Shown here in pieces: positions 1-6,785 of a stretch of DNA of 13,101 nucleotides (position 1 is its first letter; each line of letters begins with the position of its first letter). A program made the position numbers and the translations under genes. This stretch comes from an uncultured Prevotella sp. GTDB taxonomy: Bacteria; Bacteroidota; Bacteroidia; Bacteroidales; Bacteroidaceae. The notes beneath the pieces were generated by a model. That model saw nothing but the letters and a program-made list of their open reading frames with translations, was not told where the DNA came from and did not search any database. The stretch lies in contig URDV01000033.1 in assembly GCA_900546605.1 (NCBI GenBank), positions 1 through 13,101 of the forward strand. The letters are read 5' to 3'.

Positions 1-1478
1 ATCTTCGACACATAGTAGAAGAAAAGGTAACGGCAGGCTTCGTAACGCAAGTTCTTAGCCTTTTCCTTTACTTCAGCATTGTCACTTTCATTCATCAGTT
101 TGGTGTAATAGTCGCGAGCAGCGTCACTTGGCTTATTAGCATCAGTTATGCTCAAGTTGGCCAACATACGATATGACATCAAAATGGGCATACGATTTTC
201 GCTCTGAGCCGTTGTAATTTGCTGGAAGGTTTCAACAGCCTTGTCATGATAAGCCTTCTTTTGCTCAGGTGTGTTGTCCTTTTGCTGATAGGCTGCGGCA
301 TACTTGTAACCTAACTGATACTTATCAGAAAGATCGGCCTTGTCGCCTAACAGAGCCAAATACTTTTCGAACACTTCAATACCCTTTGCTGCTTGTTTGT
401 TGCGAACATAAAGGTTTGAAATTTCATAGTAGTAAGAACCACGCTTTGCCTCGTTCTCGGCCTTTTTCTTTTCATCCTCCAAACCAACAGCTTTGTCTTC
501 AAGGTCTTTTACTGCTAATTCGTAGTAATTAATAGCACCAGTCAAGTCATTTTGCTCCTTAGCTAATTTAGCAGCATAGTCGTAATCCATGTACATATAC
601 ACAGAATCGGCAAACTGCTTGTCGCGAATGTAAGCAGCAGCATCGTTGGCAGCTTTTAAAGCTCCATCATAATCCATTGAAGTTTCAACCTTGTTATATT
701 TGGCAAAGAACTCCATACGAGGTATAATGATATCATTGGGAGCAAGTGGCTTAATTTCTTCAGCTACTGCAACTATTTTGTCAAGGTTTGTTTCGTCCTT
801 TGCAGACATTGAGAAGAGTGATTGCAAATAGTTTTCGCATGCTGCGATGTCTATTTTGCCTGCTTCCTTAGGTGTTGCAGCATAGTAACTGTTGTAGCAC
901 TCAATGGCCTTGGCATAATCATCAAGTTTGTAATAAATGTCGCCCTTTTCTTTATCGGCCTCAGTATATGAAGGGTCTGCTTCCTTGATTTTATTCAAGT
1001 AATCAATTGCAGCATGAGGATTCACATTTTTGTATACAAATGCGTTACGCTTCATAGCAGCAACATTGCTCGGGTCAATGGCCAACACTTCATCGAAACG
1101 TCCACCTGCTTCACCCCAACGTTGAGCCTTCATATATACCTCACCTGAAAACATCAAACCTGCAATATAATCGGGAGCCAAAGCATAAACATCCTTTGCA
1201 CACATGCTTGCTGCAGGATAATTGTCGTGTTCAAGGAAATAGGTACCTACTGCCACCAAGTCTTCTTTGTTCTTCTTAATTTTTTTTGAAAGATTCATAT
1301 AGACCTTATTGGCCTTTTCAGGATCTTCCATATTAAGTGAAACGATTTGTTCAGCCATTGCCTGATATTCAGGATTCAATGGAGGACAATCATAAGTACG
1401 AGTTTGAGCCTGTACTCCATTCACCCCTAAAGCAAGAAGTGCAGAAAGCGCTGCTACACGAAAAAAATTCTTCTTCAT
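1..1478 (-). CDS. Secreted tetratricopeptide (TPR) repeat protein, 3' end beyond window
   Basis: The reverse strand is open from an ATG at 1478 to the window edge, giving 492 codons with no stop. Residues 1-24 are a Sec signal peptide: MKKNFFR, a hydrophobic stretch rich in Ala and Leu, then VQA before QT. The mature part is helical and charged. TPR-like helix pairs are visible in segments such as GEVYMKAQRWGEAGGRFDEV followed by LAIDPSN, and KGDIYYKLDDYAKAIECYNS. TPR proteins are scaffolds for protein contacts, so this is probably a periplasmic or envelope-associated scaffold; the partner and exact function cannot be read from the sequence. It has its own promoter candidate at 1560-1591, about 80 bases upstream. 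No Shine-Dalgarno sequence is seen, as is usual in this phylum. The TPR and signal-peptide calls are firm; the role is unknown. Confidence 0.85.
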   Translation of the reverse strand, partial: MKKNFFRVAALSALLALGVNGVQAQTRTYDCPPLNPEYQAMAEQIVSLNMEDPEKANKVYMNLSKKIKKNKEDLVAVGTYFLEHDNYPAASMCAKDVYALAPDYIAGLMFSGEVYMKAQRWGEAGGRFDEVLAIDPSNVAAMKRNAFVYKNVNPHAAIDYLNKIKEADPSYTEADKEKGDIYYKLDDYAKAIECYNSYYAATPKEAGKIDIAACENYLQSLFSMSAKDETNLDKIVAVAEEIKPLAPNDIIIPRMEFFAKYNKVETSMDYDGALKAANDAAAYIRDKQFADSVYMYMDYDYAAKLAKEQNDLTGAINYYELAVKDLEDKAVGLEDEKKKAENEAKRGSYYYEISNLYVRNKQAAKGIEVFEKYLALLGDKADLSDKYQLGYKYAAAYQQKDNTPEQKKAYHDKAVETFQQITTAQSENRMPILMSYRMLANLSITDANKPSDAARDYYTKLMNESDNAEVKEKAKNLRYEACRYLFFYYVSK

Positions 1479-1559
1479 ATTTTGTTTTATTCTATTATTA
1501 TCTGTTGTTAACTACACACCTTGTGACTAAGCATGTCATTCAGTCCATTTAAACGCGTG

Positions 1560-1591
1560 CAAATATAGCAATTTATCAAATAATCAGCCAA
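1560..1591 (-). promoter_or_regulatory. Promoter candidate for the TPR gene (Bacteroidota type)
   Basis: On the minus strand, TTGG (1588-1591) is followed after 20 bases by TATATTTG (1560-1567). This fits the Bacteroidota consensus TTTG-N19-21-TAnnTTTG: the -7 box is perfect and the -33 box has one mismatch. Transcription would start near 1553, leaving a leader of roughly 75 bases before the ATG at 1478. The TPR gene could therefore be transcribed independently of the Rpn gene upstream. Confidence 0.55.
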
Positions 1592-1619
1592 CAGAAACAA
1601 ATTAAATTATCAGCAAAAG

Positions 1620-2543
1620 CTATTCATTTGTTATAAGTTGCTCTACTTCACTTGTTGTTAAGCCTGCAAGGTCTGCAATTGTTTCAGTTGATAGTCCTTT
1701 TGTTGCCATACGCTTTACCATTTCTTTTTTTGCTATCAGTTGTCCCTCAGCTTGTCCTTCTGCTCGACCTTCTGCTCGACCTACAATACGTCCTTCGGCT
1801 AAACCTTCTTCACGCGCAGATGTCAACACATCGTTTTGTATCATAACAGCATTAATGTGTTCATCATACGCATGTCGATCTGCATCGTTCATGGCATAAT
1901 ACTGTAACTTTTTACGAGCCTCTTGTAATCCAGGAGCATTTGTATCAGGACGTATATCGCCATTCTTTAAATATTCAATCCATTCTTCCAATGGTGTTAC
2001 AGCTACTTTATTGAACTCGTTTACACGCACTAATATATACTCTGGGAATATTTCTGCTGGAGTTTTCTTTACAATTGTGTCTTTTTCCTTTGCATTTATC
2101 TGTAGCATATCCTTTGTATGTACCCCCACAAAGTTATTCTGTCCTACATACAAATAATCAGACCCTTTGCCTAAATCAAAATAAAGAATACTTATTGAGT
2201 AAACCTTTTTTACCTCCTTATAGGTGTTTCCTAAATGGATGTGTTCGGTTATGGCTTTTGCTACTCCATAAAGTATACGTTCAAGGTAATACAATTCGCT
2301 TGTATTTTGCACCTCTACTATGATTATCTCACCTTTTTCATTTTTGGCTTTAATGTCTACGCGATTAAACTTGTCTGTTTCATCTTGCTGATTTGATTCA
2401 CTTTCAAGTATTTCTATCACCTTTACCTTTTGGTTCAAGAACACAGTCAAGAATCCTTCGAGAACATCAAAGTTTGCCTTTTGTCTGAGCAAACGCTTAA
2501 TGGCCCAGTCAAAACGTATATATCGGTCTTTTAATCCTGACAT
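1620..2543 (-). CDS. Rpn-family PD-(D/E)XK nuclease (putative transposase / toxin) with C-terminal 4-residue repeats
   Basis: The protein has 307 residues, a normal length for Rpn/PDDEXK_2 proteins, which databases often label 'transposase'. The N-terminal half is the nuclease fold. It opens with KDRYIRFDWAIKRLL, and the active-site region is RVDIKAKNEKGEIIIVEVQ, with Asp63, Glu77 and Gln79; a Gln in the last catalytic position is usual in this family. Residues 247-268 are a repeat tract of G-x-A-E units, followed by a short helical tail. Known Rpn proteins are DNA endonucleases that promote RecA-independent recombination. Some are reported as phage-defence toxins restrained by a C-terminal fragment translated from inside the same gene. 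The gene lies 29 bases after the PstS-like gene, on the same strand, so it may share that promoter; a weak -7 box (AATATTTG, 2566-2573) sits just upstream. The family call is strong; the toxin role is inferred. Confidence 0.9.
   Translation of the reverse strand: MSGLKDRYIRFDWAIKRLLRQKANFDVLEGFLTVFLNQKVKVIEILESESNQQDETDKFNRVDIKAKNEKGEIIIVEVQNTSELYYLERILYGVAKAITEHIHLGNTYKEVKKVYSISILYFDLGKGSDYLYVGQNNFVGVHTKDMLQINAKEKDTIVKKTPAEIFPEYILVRVNEFNKVAVTPLEEWIEYLKNGDIRPDTNAPGLQEARKKLQYYAMNDADRHAYDEHINAVMIQNDVLTSAREEGLAEGRIVGRAEGRAEGQAEGQLIAKKEMVKRMATKGLSTETIADLAGLTTSEVEQLITNE
1740..1805 (-). repeat. 12-base in-frame tandem repeats coding G-x-A-E units in the Rpn gene
   Basis: Residues 247-268 read GLAE, GRIV, GRAE, GRAE, GQAE, GQ. 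On the plus strand, the 12-mer TTCTGCTCGACC occurs twice back to back without mismatch (1758-1769 and 1770-1781). Diverged units lie on both sides, at 1746-1757, 1782-1793 and 1794-1805. Because the unit is 12 bases, copy-number changes keep the reading frame and lengthen or shorten an alpha helix by four residues. Confidence 0.9.
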
Positions 2544-2572
2544 AAATATGGCTTTTGGTTTTGCACAAATAT

Positions 2573-3526
2573 TTACTTAATACTTACATCCTTTACTTGC
2601 ACTGGAACTATAGGGAGCATTTGTGAGTTGTTGCATATAATGGTTTGTCCCTTTTGTCCTTTTAAGTAGAAGAAGAAATTTCTGAGCTGAGACTGACTAC
2701 GCGGGTCTGTGTGAATTACATATACCGAGCGAAGCAGAGGATAGTCAGCCGTAGCTATATAATACTGATAAGGGCGTACATACTTTGCAAAATCATCTGC
2801 CGTACGACTAACACGCATCACCTTAAAAGGCAATTTTGAAAAGTCAGCTAAAGCGTTTCCTGCATCACCCATCAACCAATTGGCTCCAACTATACCTATA
2901 ATATTAGGATCTGCTTGAACCATTTCAAGAACCGACTGGTTAGTTTTGCCTTCTGAAGCATAAACGTTACCTTTCAAATTCTGCCCATTACACAAGGAGT
3001 CCTTCATGTAGCGCACCGTGCTGGAACCTGAATTATCAAAAACCAATTTTAGCTCACCCTTTTTGTTGTTGAAGTTTTTCTTCAATTGTTCCCAACGCGT
3101 TATACGTCCTGACACGATGCCTTTAATTTCGTCAAGCGATATGAGTGAGTCACAATTTTGTTTATTGATAACCAAAGCTATGGCATCAGAAGCTATCAAC
3201 GATTGAGTTGCGCCCAAATGATGCGATTCTATAATATTCAATTCATTTTCTTTCAGTTTGCGCGTAACGATAGCACAACGCAAGCTATCATTTACCAACA
3301 AGCGTATGGCTTGATCTTCACTCACATATTGCGGTTTCATGTTCGCCTCAGGATAAGCCATGCCATAGCTTTGCACCAAATTATCCATTATTGGCTTAAA
3401 GGTTTCATCAATGGCTACGTTCACATCATTTTCCTTTAACCATTCAGTATTGCCTTTTTTCTTACTACTGCAAGCCCCCATTGTTAAACATAGCAACAAG
3501 AGCACACTTGTTATAACTTTATTCAT
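2573..3526 (-). CDS. PstS-like phosphate-type substrate-binding lipoprotein
   Basis: The ATG at 3526 gives a 317-residue protein starting MNKVITSVLLLLCLTMGAC, a lipoprotein signal with Cys19 as the lipid-bearing residue. SSKKKG follows the Cys; the absence of acidic residues there argues against the Bacteroidota surface-export signal, so it probably faces the periplasm. The mature part resembles periplasmic binding proteins of the PstS type: DAIALVIN at 114-121, GRITRWEQL, and the anion-binding-like loop DNSGSSTVR at 164-172. Phosphate binding is inferred from the family; no pstCAB genes are in the window. In many Bacteroidales such a gene sits after exbB-exbD-tonB and before a TPR gene, so it may serve the TonB system instead. 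The frame stays open upstream to a GTG at 3613, but that extension would place a hydrophilic segment before the signal peptide, so the ATG is preferred. Confidence 0.85.
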   Translation of the reverse strand: MNKVITSVLLLLCLTMGACSSKKKGNTEWLKENDVNVAIDETFKPIMDNLVQSYGMAYPEANMKPQYVSEDQAIRLLVNDSLRCAIVTRKLKENELNIIESHHLGATQSLIASDAIALVINKQNCDSLISLDEIKGIVSGRITRWEQLKKNFNNKKGELKLVFDNSGSSTVRYMKDSLCNGQNLKGNVYASEGKTNQSVLEMVQADPNIIGIVGANWLMGDAGNALADFSKLPFKVMRVSRTADDFAKYVRPYQYYIATADYPLLRSVYVIHTDPRSQSQLRNFFFYLKGQKGQTIICNNSQMLPIVPVQVKDVSIK

Positions 3527-3663
3527 AATAGTCTGTTTTTTAATACCAATTTTCTTAGGTTCTTTAATAAGAAGTTCAAGGTCTATATTATAAACAATAA
3601 CACTCGCTTTCACTTACTTATTTTGCTATTACATAGAACTCTACGTACTTTTTTTGTACAATG

Positions 3664-3694
3664 CAAAGGTAGTACAAAGCTATTATAAGGCAAA
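3664..3694 (-). promoter_or_regulatory. Promoter of the PstS-like gene (near-ideal Bacteroidota type)
   Basis: On the minus strand, TTTG (3691-3694), a 19-base spacer and TACCTTTG (3664-3671) match the Bacteroidota -33/-7 consensus at every fixed position. Transcription would start near 3657 and leave a leader of about 130 bases before the ATG at 3526. No hairpin was noticed in that leader. The Rpn gene may be read from the same promoter. Confidence 0.75.
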
Positions 3695-3766
3695 GCAAAA
3701 GGAATATTTTTATTACAACTACTACATTTGTCAAATGTATTAATTATATACGCGTCAGCGGAATTA

Positions 3767-3822
3767 GTTAACGGGGTGACAAGTTTACGGGTTAACAAGT
3801 TTACGGGTAAGTTTGTCAAGTT
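3767..3822. repeat. Degenerate 8-base GTTAACnn repeat array, left copy
   Basis: Read in steps of eight from 3767, the sequence is GTTAACGG, GGTGACAA, GTTTACGG, GTTAACAA, GTTTACGG, GTAAGTTT, GTCAAGTT. As a 16-base unit, ACAAGTTTACGGGT occurs at 3779-3792 and again at 3795-3808. The core GTTAAC is palindromic. The 12-mer GGTTAACAAGTT (3790-3801) is the exact reverse complement of 3892-3903 in the right-hand array, so the two arrays can pair. Confidence 0.8.
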
Positions 3823-3880
3823 TTTTAGTTTCTTACAATTCTGACTTTAACATAATAAGTGGCGTATAGCATACTTTCTT

Positions 3881-3910
3881 GTTAACCTGTTAACTTGTTA
3901 ACCTGTTAAC
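3881..3910. repeat. Four perfect GTTAAC palindromes at 8-base spacing, right array
   Basis: GTTAAC occurs at 3881, 3889, 3897 and 3905, separated by CT, TT and CT, and followed by C. The spacing is exactly eight bases. Its orientation is opposite to the left array at 3767-3822. No protein binding to this repeat can be named from the sequence. Confidence 0.9.
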
Positions 3911-3960
3911 CATAAAAAACATTGCTGTTCACTTTGTCACAGATAAGTCAAGAATTAGGA

Positions 3961-4029
3961 TTAAGGGGGGTATACAAATACCAGCATATGAATAGCTTAT
4001 GTTTTTTTCAGAATCAACAGCCCCCTTAA
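3961..4029. repeat. Spaced 9-base inverted repeat upstream of the GH25 gene
   Basis: TTAAGGGGG (3961-3969) and CCCCCTTAA (4021-4029) are perfect inverted copies about 51 bases apart, lying 50-120 bases upstream of the GH25 -7 box. They could form a stem in DNA or RNA, or mark paired binding sites. A related TAAGGGGG stands at 6217-6224 just after the GH25 stop codon. The function is unknown. Confidence 0.5.
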
Positions 4030-4081
4030 AAACGCACCTCTTTTTAATATTCATTCATGTACGCCCTATCTAAATGTTTGC

Positions 4082-4089
4082 TAACTTTG
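4082..4089 (+). promoter_or_regulatory. -7 promoter box of the GH25 gene
   Basis: TAACTTTG is a perfect TAnnTTTG box, but no good TTTG lies at the expected -33 distance. Transcription would begin near 4096, giving a leader of about 23 bases before the ATG at 4119. The in-frame ATG at 4074 would then lie outside the transcript, which is why the later start was chosen. Confidence 0.5.
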
Positions 4090-4118
4090 CATGCCCTAAA
4101 AAAGTAGAGGCTAAAACA

Positions 4119-6212
4119 ATGAAACGCAAAGCTGCTATTATTACTATTCTCTCCATCATGCTTATTGGAGGAATACTCATTATATTCATCCCGACCCAAT
4201 CTCGACACCATCTCGAAGCCATCTGCAGGGTAGAAGGTAATGTTTGCTACGCAGTGCTGCTAAATAATGGTCACGACACATTATTTATTTCACTCAAAAA
4301 TGACTCAGCACAAATTGCAAGCGTACACAACAATCTTCCCGACAATGTTCATTATCAATCAGGAGCCTTTGTTTCAAACGAAGGACATGTAATAACAAGT
4401 GATGCATTTACTGAAGATGTACCCGATTCGCTCACGCCCCAACAATTGCACAGCCGACTACTTGCACTTGACTCTTTAATGAAGCAAAAAATACAAACAG
4501 AGAAAGGTGAAGAAAAAGAGTTGAACGAATATGCTCGCACACATACGGTCATAGACGATGGATATAATGACGTAATGGATTATCGTGTAAAAGTTACGCA
4601 ACGGGTTGAACAAACTGATTCTGTGATTAGACGCATTCAACAGGCACTCGCATTACCTCAACTCAGCGCACACCTACAAGCCAACATTTATGTAAGCAAT
4701 CAACACATGACACCTCAAAGCGCTGATATTGCAGCCCATCATGATGGGTTGTTATTGTTACAAACCCACACAAAGGATCTACCTAAAGGCTGCCACCGAT
4801 TTTCTGTTTATAGATGGGGAGTAAGCACTTTAAAGAGCCACATTTATGCATACAATGACATCGGCAGCAAGTGTCAACTCCCATTACCCACCATATCTGA
4901 TAGCAACAGTGAGCACTTTACTGCCGCCGAAGGTGGCATTTGGGTAAACCAGTCAGGACACATTAGTGGAGTACTACGGCATGGACAACGCATTACTTCA
5001 TATAAAGTGGCTCAACTTATGCGCAGCGTTCATACATGGCCCATGTGGTGGTGGCATAATTTTGTAAGTTGGTGTAAGAACCTAAGACTGCCTAACAATC
5101 AACCCAAAAAGAAAAGTGCTAACATCAATACTAATAAATTACAATGCAAACATTTTATCTTGAACGATAGCCTTAGCTACACAGGATTGGTTTGTCAAGA
5201 GCAAATAAACAACCACCCCATGCGTCATGGATACGGAATACTTACCCTACCTAATGGCACACAATACATTGGCTACTGGCACAATGACACTTTGAAAAGT
5301 GGTAAATGCCTCAACAACAAGGGCGTTTATGAAGGAGAGTTTAATGACCAAGGAAAATTTCATGGCTATGGTACACTCTATGCGGCTAATGGCGAAGTGT
5401 ACATGGGCGAATGGAAAAATGGTAAACGCTTTGGACACGGGTTCAGTTCACGCAGCCAACATATGGTACGCTGTGGCTCATGGCGCAATGGACGATTTCA
5501 AGGCGAGCGAATGGTATACACGGCCGATCGCATCTATGGCATTGACCTTTCACGACATCAACACGAAAAAGGTGCTGGGCGACGTGTTAAGAAGTATGGC
5601 ATTAATTGGAATCAGTTGCGCATCTATAGTTTGGGGAGTGGACGTAGAGTGCAGGGGCGCATTAACTACCCCGTATCTTATGTCTACATCAAAGCCACCG
5701 AAGGTCGTTCACTATTTAATAAATACTACCCCAACGACTTGCAACAAGCACGCAAACATGGCATAGCTGTAGGTAGCTATCATTTTTTCACTACAACAAG
5801 TACAGGAGCACAACAAGCTGACTACTTTTTACGTATGGCATGGATAGCCCCTAACGACCTACCGCCCGTGCTTGACTTGGAACCTACCGACGCACAAATA
5901 CAAAAGATGGGAGGCAATGCCGCTTTATTCAAACAGGTCTTAATATGGTTACACAGAGTAGAGAACCGACATGGCAAACGCCCCGTGCTGTATGTTGGCC
6001 AACTGTTTGTTAACAACCATCTAAAGTATGCACCTGCCGAACTGCGCAACTACGATGTTTGGATAGCCCGATATGGTGAATACAAACCCTATGTAAAACT
6101 ATTGCATTGGCAACTTACACCCTATGGACGAGTAAAAGGCATACATGGCGAGGTGGACATCAATGTATTTAACGGTACTAAAGAAGCTTTTAACCAATAT
6201 AGACATCAATAA
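4119..6212 (+). CDS. Membrane-anchored GH25 lysozyme with MORN repeats and a protease-like N-terminal domain
   Basis: The protein has 697 residues. Residues 4-25 form one transmembrane anchor, putting the rest in the periplasm. Residues about 35-305 resemble a trypsin/HtrA-type fold: SGAFVSNEGHVITSD (81-95) and GGIWVNQSGHISGVL (272-286) match the strands that normally surround the catalytic His and Ser, but neither residue is at its place. A WWWH cluster and a basic linker follow. Residues about 370-465 carry MORN repeats (HGYGTLYAANGEVYMGEWKNGKRFGHG). Residues 473-697 are a GH25 domain, which cleaves the MurNAc-GlcNAc bond of peptidoglycan: GIDLS with Asp476, IKATEG (524-529), YHFF, VLDLE with Asp586 and Glu588, and VDINVF with Asp680. 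The expected acidic residues are all present, so the lysozyme part should be active. The start at 4119 was chosen over 4074 because of the promoter box at 4082-4089. Confidence 0.9.
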   Translation: MKRKAAIITILSIMLIGGILIIFIPTQSRHHLEAICRVEGNVCYAVLLNNGHDTLFISLKNDSAQIASVHNNLPDNVHYQSGAFVSNEGHVITSDAFTEDVPDSLTPQQLHSRLLALDSLMKQKIQTEKGEEKELNEYARTHTVIDDGYNDVMDYRVKVTQRVEQTDSVIRRIQQALALPQLSAHLQANIYVSNQHMTPQSADIAAHHDGLLLLQTHTKDLPKGCHRFSVYRWGVSTLKSHIYAYNDIGSKCQLPLPTISDSNSEHFTAAEGGIWVNQSGHISGVLRHGQRITSYKVAQLMRSVHTWPMWWWHNFVSWCKNLRLPNNQPKKKSANINTNKLQCKHFILNDSLSYTGLVCQEQINNHPMRHGYGILTLPNGTQYIGYWHNDTLKSGKCLNNKGVYEGEFNDQGKFHGYGTLYAANGEVYMGEWKNGKRFGHGFSSRSQHMVRCGSWRNGRFQGERMVYTADRIYGIDLSRHQHEKGAGRRVKKYGINWNQLRIYSLGSGRRVQGRINYPVSYVYIKATEGRSLFNKYYPNDLQQARKHGIAVGSYHFFTTTSTGAQQADYFLRMAWIAPNDLPPVLDLEPTDAQIQKMGGNAALFKQVLIWLHRVENRHGKRPVLYVGQLFVNNHLKYAPAELRNYDVWIARYGEYKPYVKLLHWQLTPYGRVKGIHGEVDINVFNGTKEAFNQYRHQ

Positions 6213-6398
6213 GATGTAAGGGGGCTAAGCAAGGTGTGCTCACTATTATTTTTACATTGAGAGTGCGTTATCGTATAGTCCCCATAAGGCATTCCTAAAG
6301 GCATTGCATTTCACTTTGCCCCAAAAGTTTAGACAAGTACATAAGTAGGCTTAACAAAACTTTTGCACATTATCATAACGCGGAACACTTTTTTTTAG

Positions 6399-6406
6399 TA
6401 CTTTTG
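6399..6406 (+). promoter_or_regulatory. -7 promoter box ahead of the corA leader
   Basis: TACTTTTG fits TAnnTTTG and follows a T-rich run, as is common in this phylum. No TTTG is at the proper -33 distance, so the call is moderate. Transcription would start near 6413 and give a leader of about 370 bases to the corA ATG. No better box was found between here and the gene. Confidence 0.4.
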
Positions 6407-6691
6407 CCACGCAAAAAAGCTTAAAAGGAACAAATTTTAGGTAGCCTATGCCTCTAACATCGTACAGTTCTGAGGGCTATTCTGATTACAACACTTTGCT
6501 ACACAAGCGATAGTTAACGCTACGACTAAAATAGCAAACATATTGTACACTCAAAATAGCCATAAGATAGCAAATAAAGCACTACCCTATTTCAATAATG
6601 ATAGCGATGGTAAAGATAAGGCAAACCCTTAAAGTTCCGTCATTAATCAACAATAAAATGGACGACTATCACGCGGAAACCAACGATTGAA

Positions 6692-6746
6692 GCCGATCCG
6701 AAACAGGCTGTTGTTTATTCGGCACCGTTTCGTATCGGAGGATACG
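6692..6746 (+). promoter_or_regulatory. Two consecutive hairpins in the corA leader
   Basis: Hairpin one nests GCCGA (6692-6696)/TCGGC (6719-6723) around AAACA (6701-6705)/TGTTT (6712-6716), with a six-base loop. Hairpin two is CGTATC (6731-6736), loop GGAG, GATACG (6741-6746). Both lie 40-95 bases before the corA ATG in a stretch that looks richer in G and C than its surroundings. They may control corA expression, for example in response to metal ions, but no known riboswitch class is matched. Confidence 0.35.
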
Positions 6747-6785
6747 TTGTACGCATGCCATCACAAAGCCAAACAACCTGTTTTT

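Larger units (their letters stand above)
3527..4118. other. Divergent intergenic region between PstS-like and GH25 genes
   Basis: This 592-base region separates two divergent genes. It holds the leader and promoter of the PstS-like gene (3527-3694), two arrays of an 8-base GTTAACnn repeat (3767-3822 and 3881-3910), a spaced inverted repeat at 3961-4029, and the GH25 -7 box (4082-4089). The weak reading frame at 3610-3819 crosses the promoter and looks spurious. No RNA gene was recognised. Confidence 0.7.
6213..6785. other. Intergenic region between GH25 and corA, with promoter box and leader
   Basis: The first 180 bases hold little: a direct repeat (AAGGCATT at about 6288-6295 and again near 6299-6306) and a weak GGGGGCTA/TAGTCCCC pairing, neither a convincing terminator. 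A -7 box lies at 6399-6406. From there to 6785 there is no long gene, but there is a 21-codon reading frame (6448-6513) and two hairpins (6692-6746). No tRNA or named riboswitch was recognised. Confidence 0.6.

Noticed and set aside
1620..2543. Rpn gene as part of an insertion sequence
   Set aside because: The family is often labelled transposase, but no terminal inverted repeats or target duplications were seen around it.
3527..3613. GTG start giving a longer PstS-like protein
   Set aside because: It would put 29 hydrophilic residues before a clear lipoprotein signal peptide.
3610..3819. 69-codon reading frame on the minus strand upstream of the PstS-like gene
   Set aside because: It crosses the near-perfect promoter at 3664-3694 and the GTTAACnn array, and its protein has no recognisable character.
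5299..5766. 155-codon frame inside the GH25 gene
   Set aside because: It is a shadow of the MORN and GH25 coding sequence in another frame; the main frame holds all motifs.
6448..6513. 21-codon frame as an independent gene
   Set aside because: Too short and without recognisable similarity; kept only as a possible leader peptide in the findings.
6687..6785. TTG start giving a CorA protein longer by 33 residues
   Set aside because: The extension does not look like CorA, overlaps the leader hairpins, and MRTYWNYNK at 6786 fits the usual start.
6413..6785. M-box or other known magnesium riboswitch
   Set aside because: The leader has hairpins but no conserved core of a known class could be recognised by eye.
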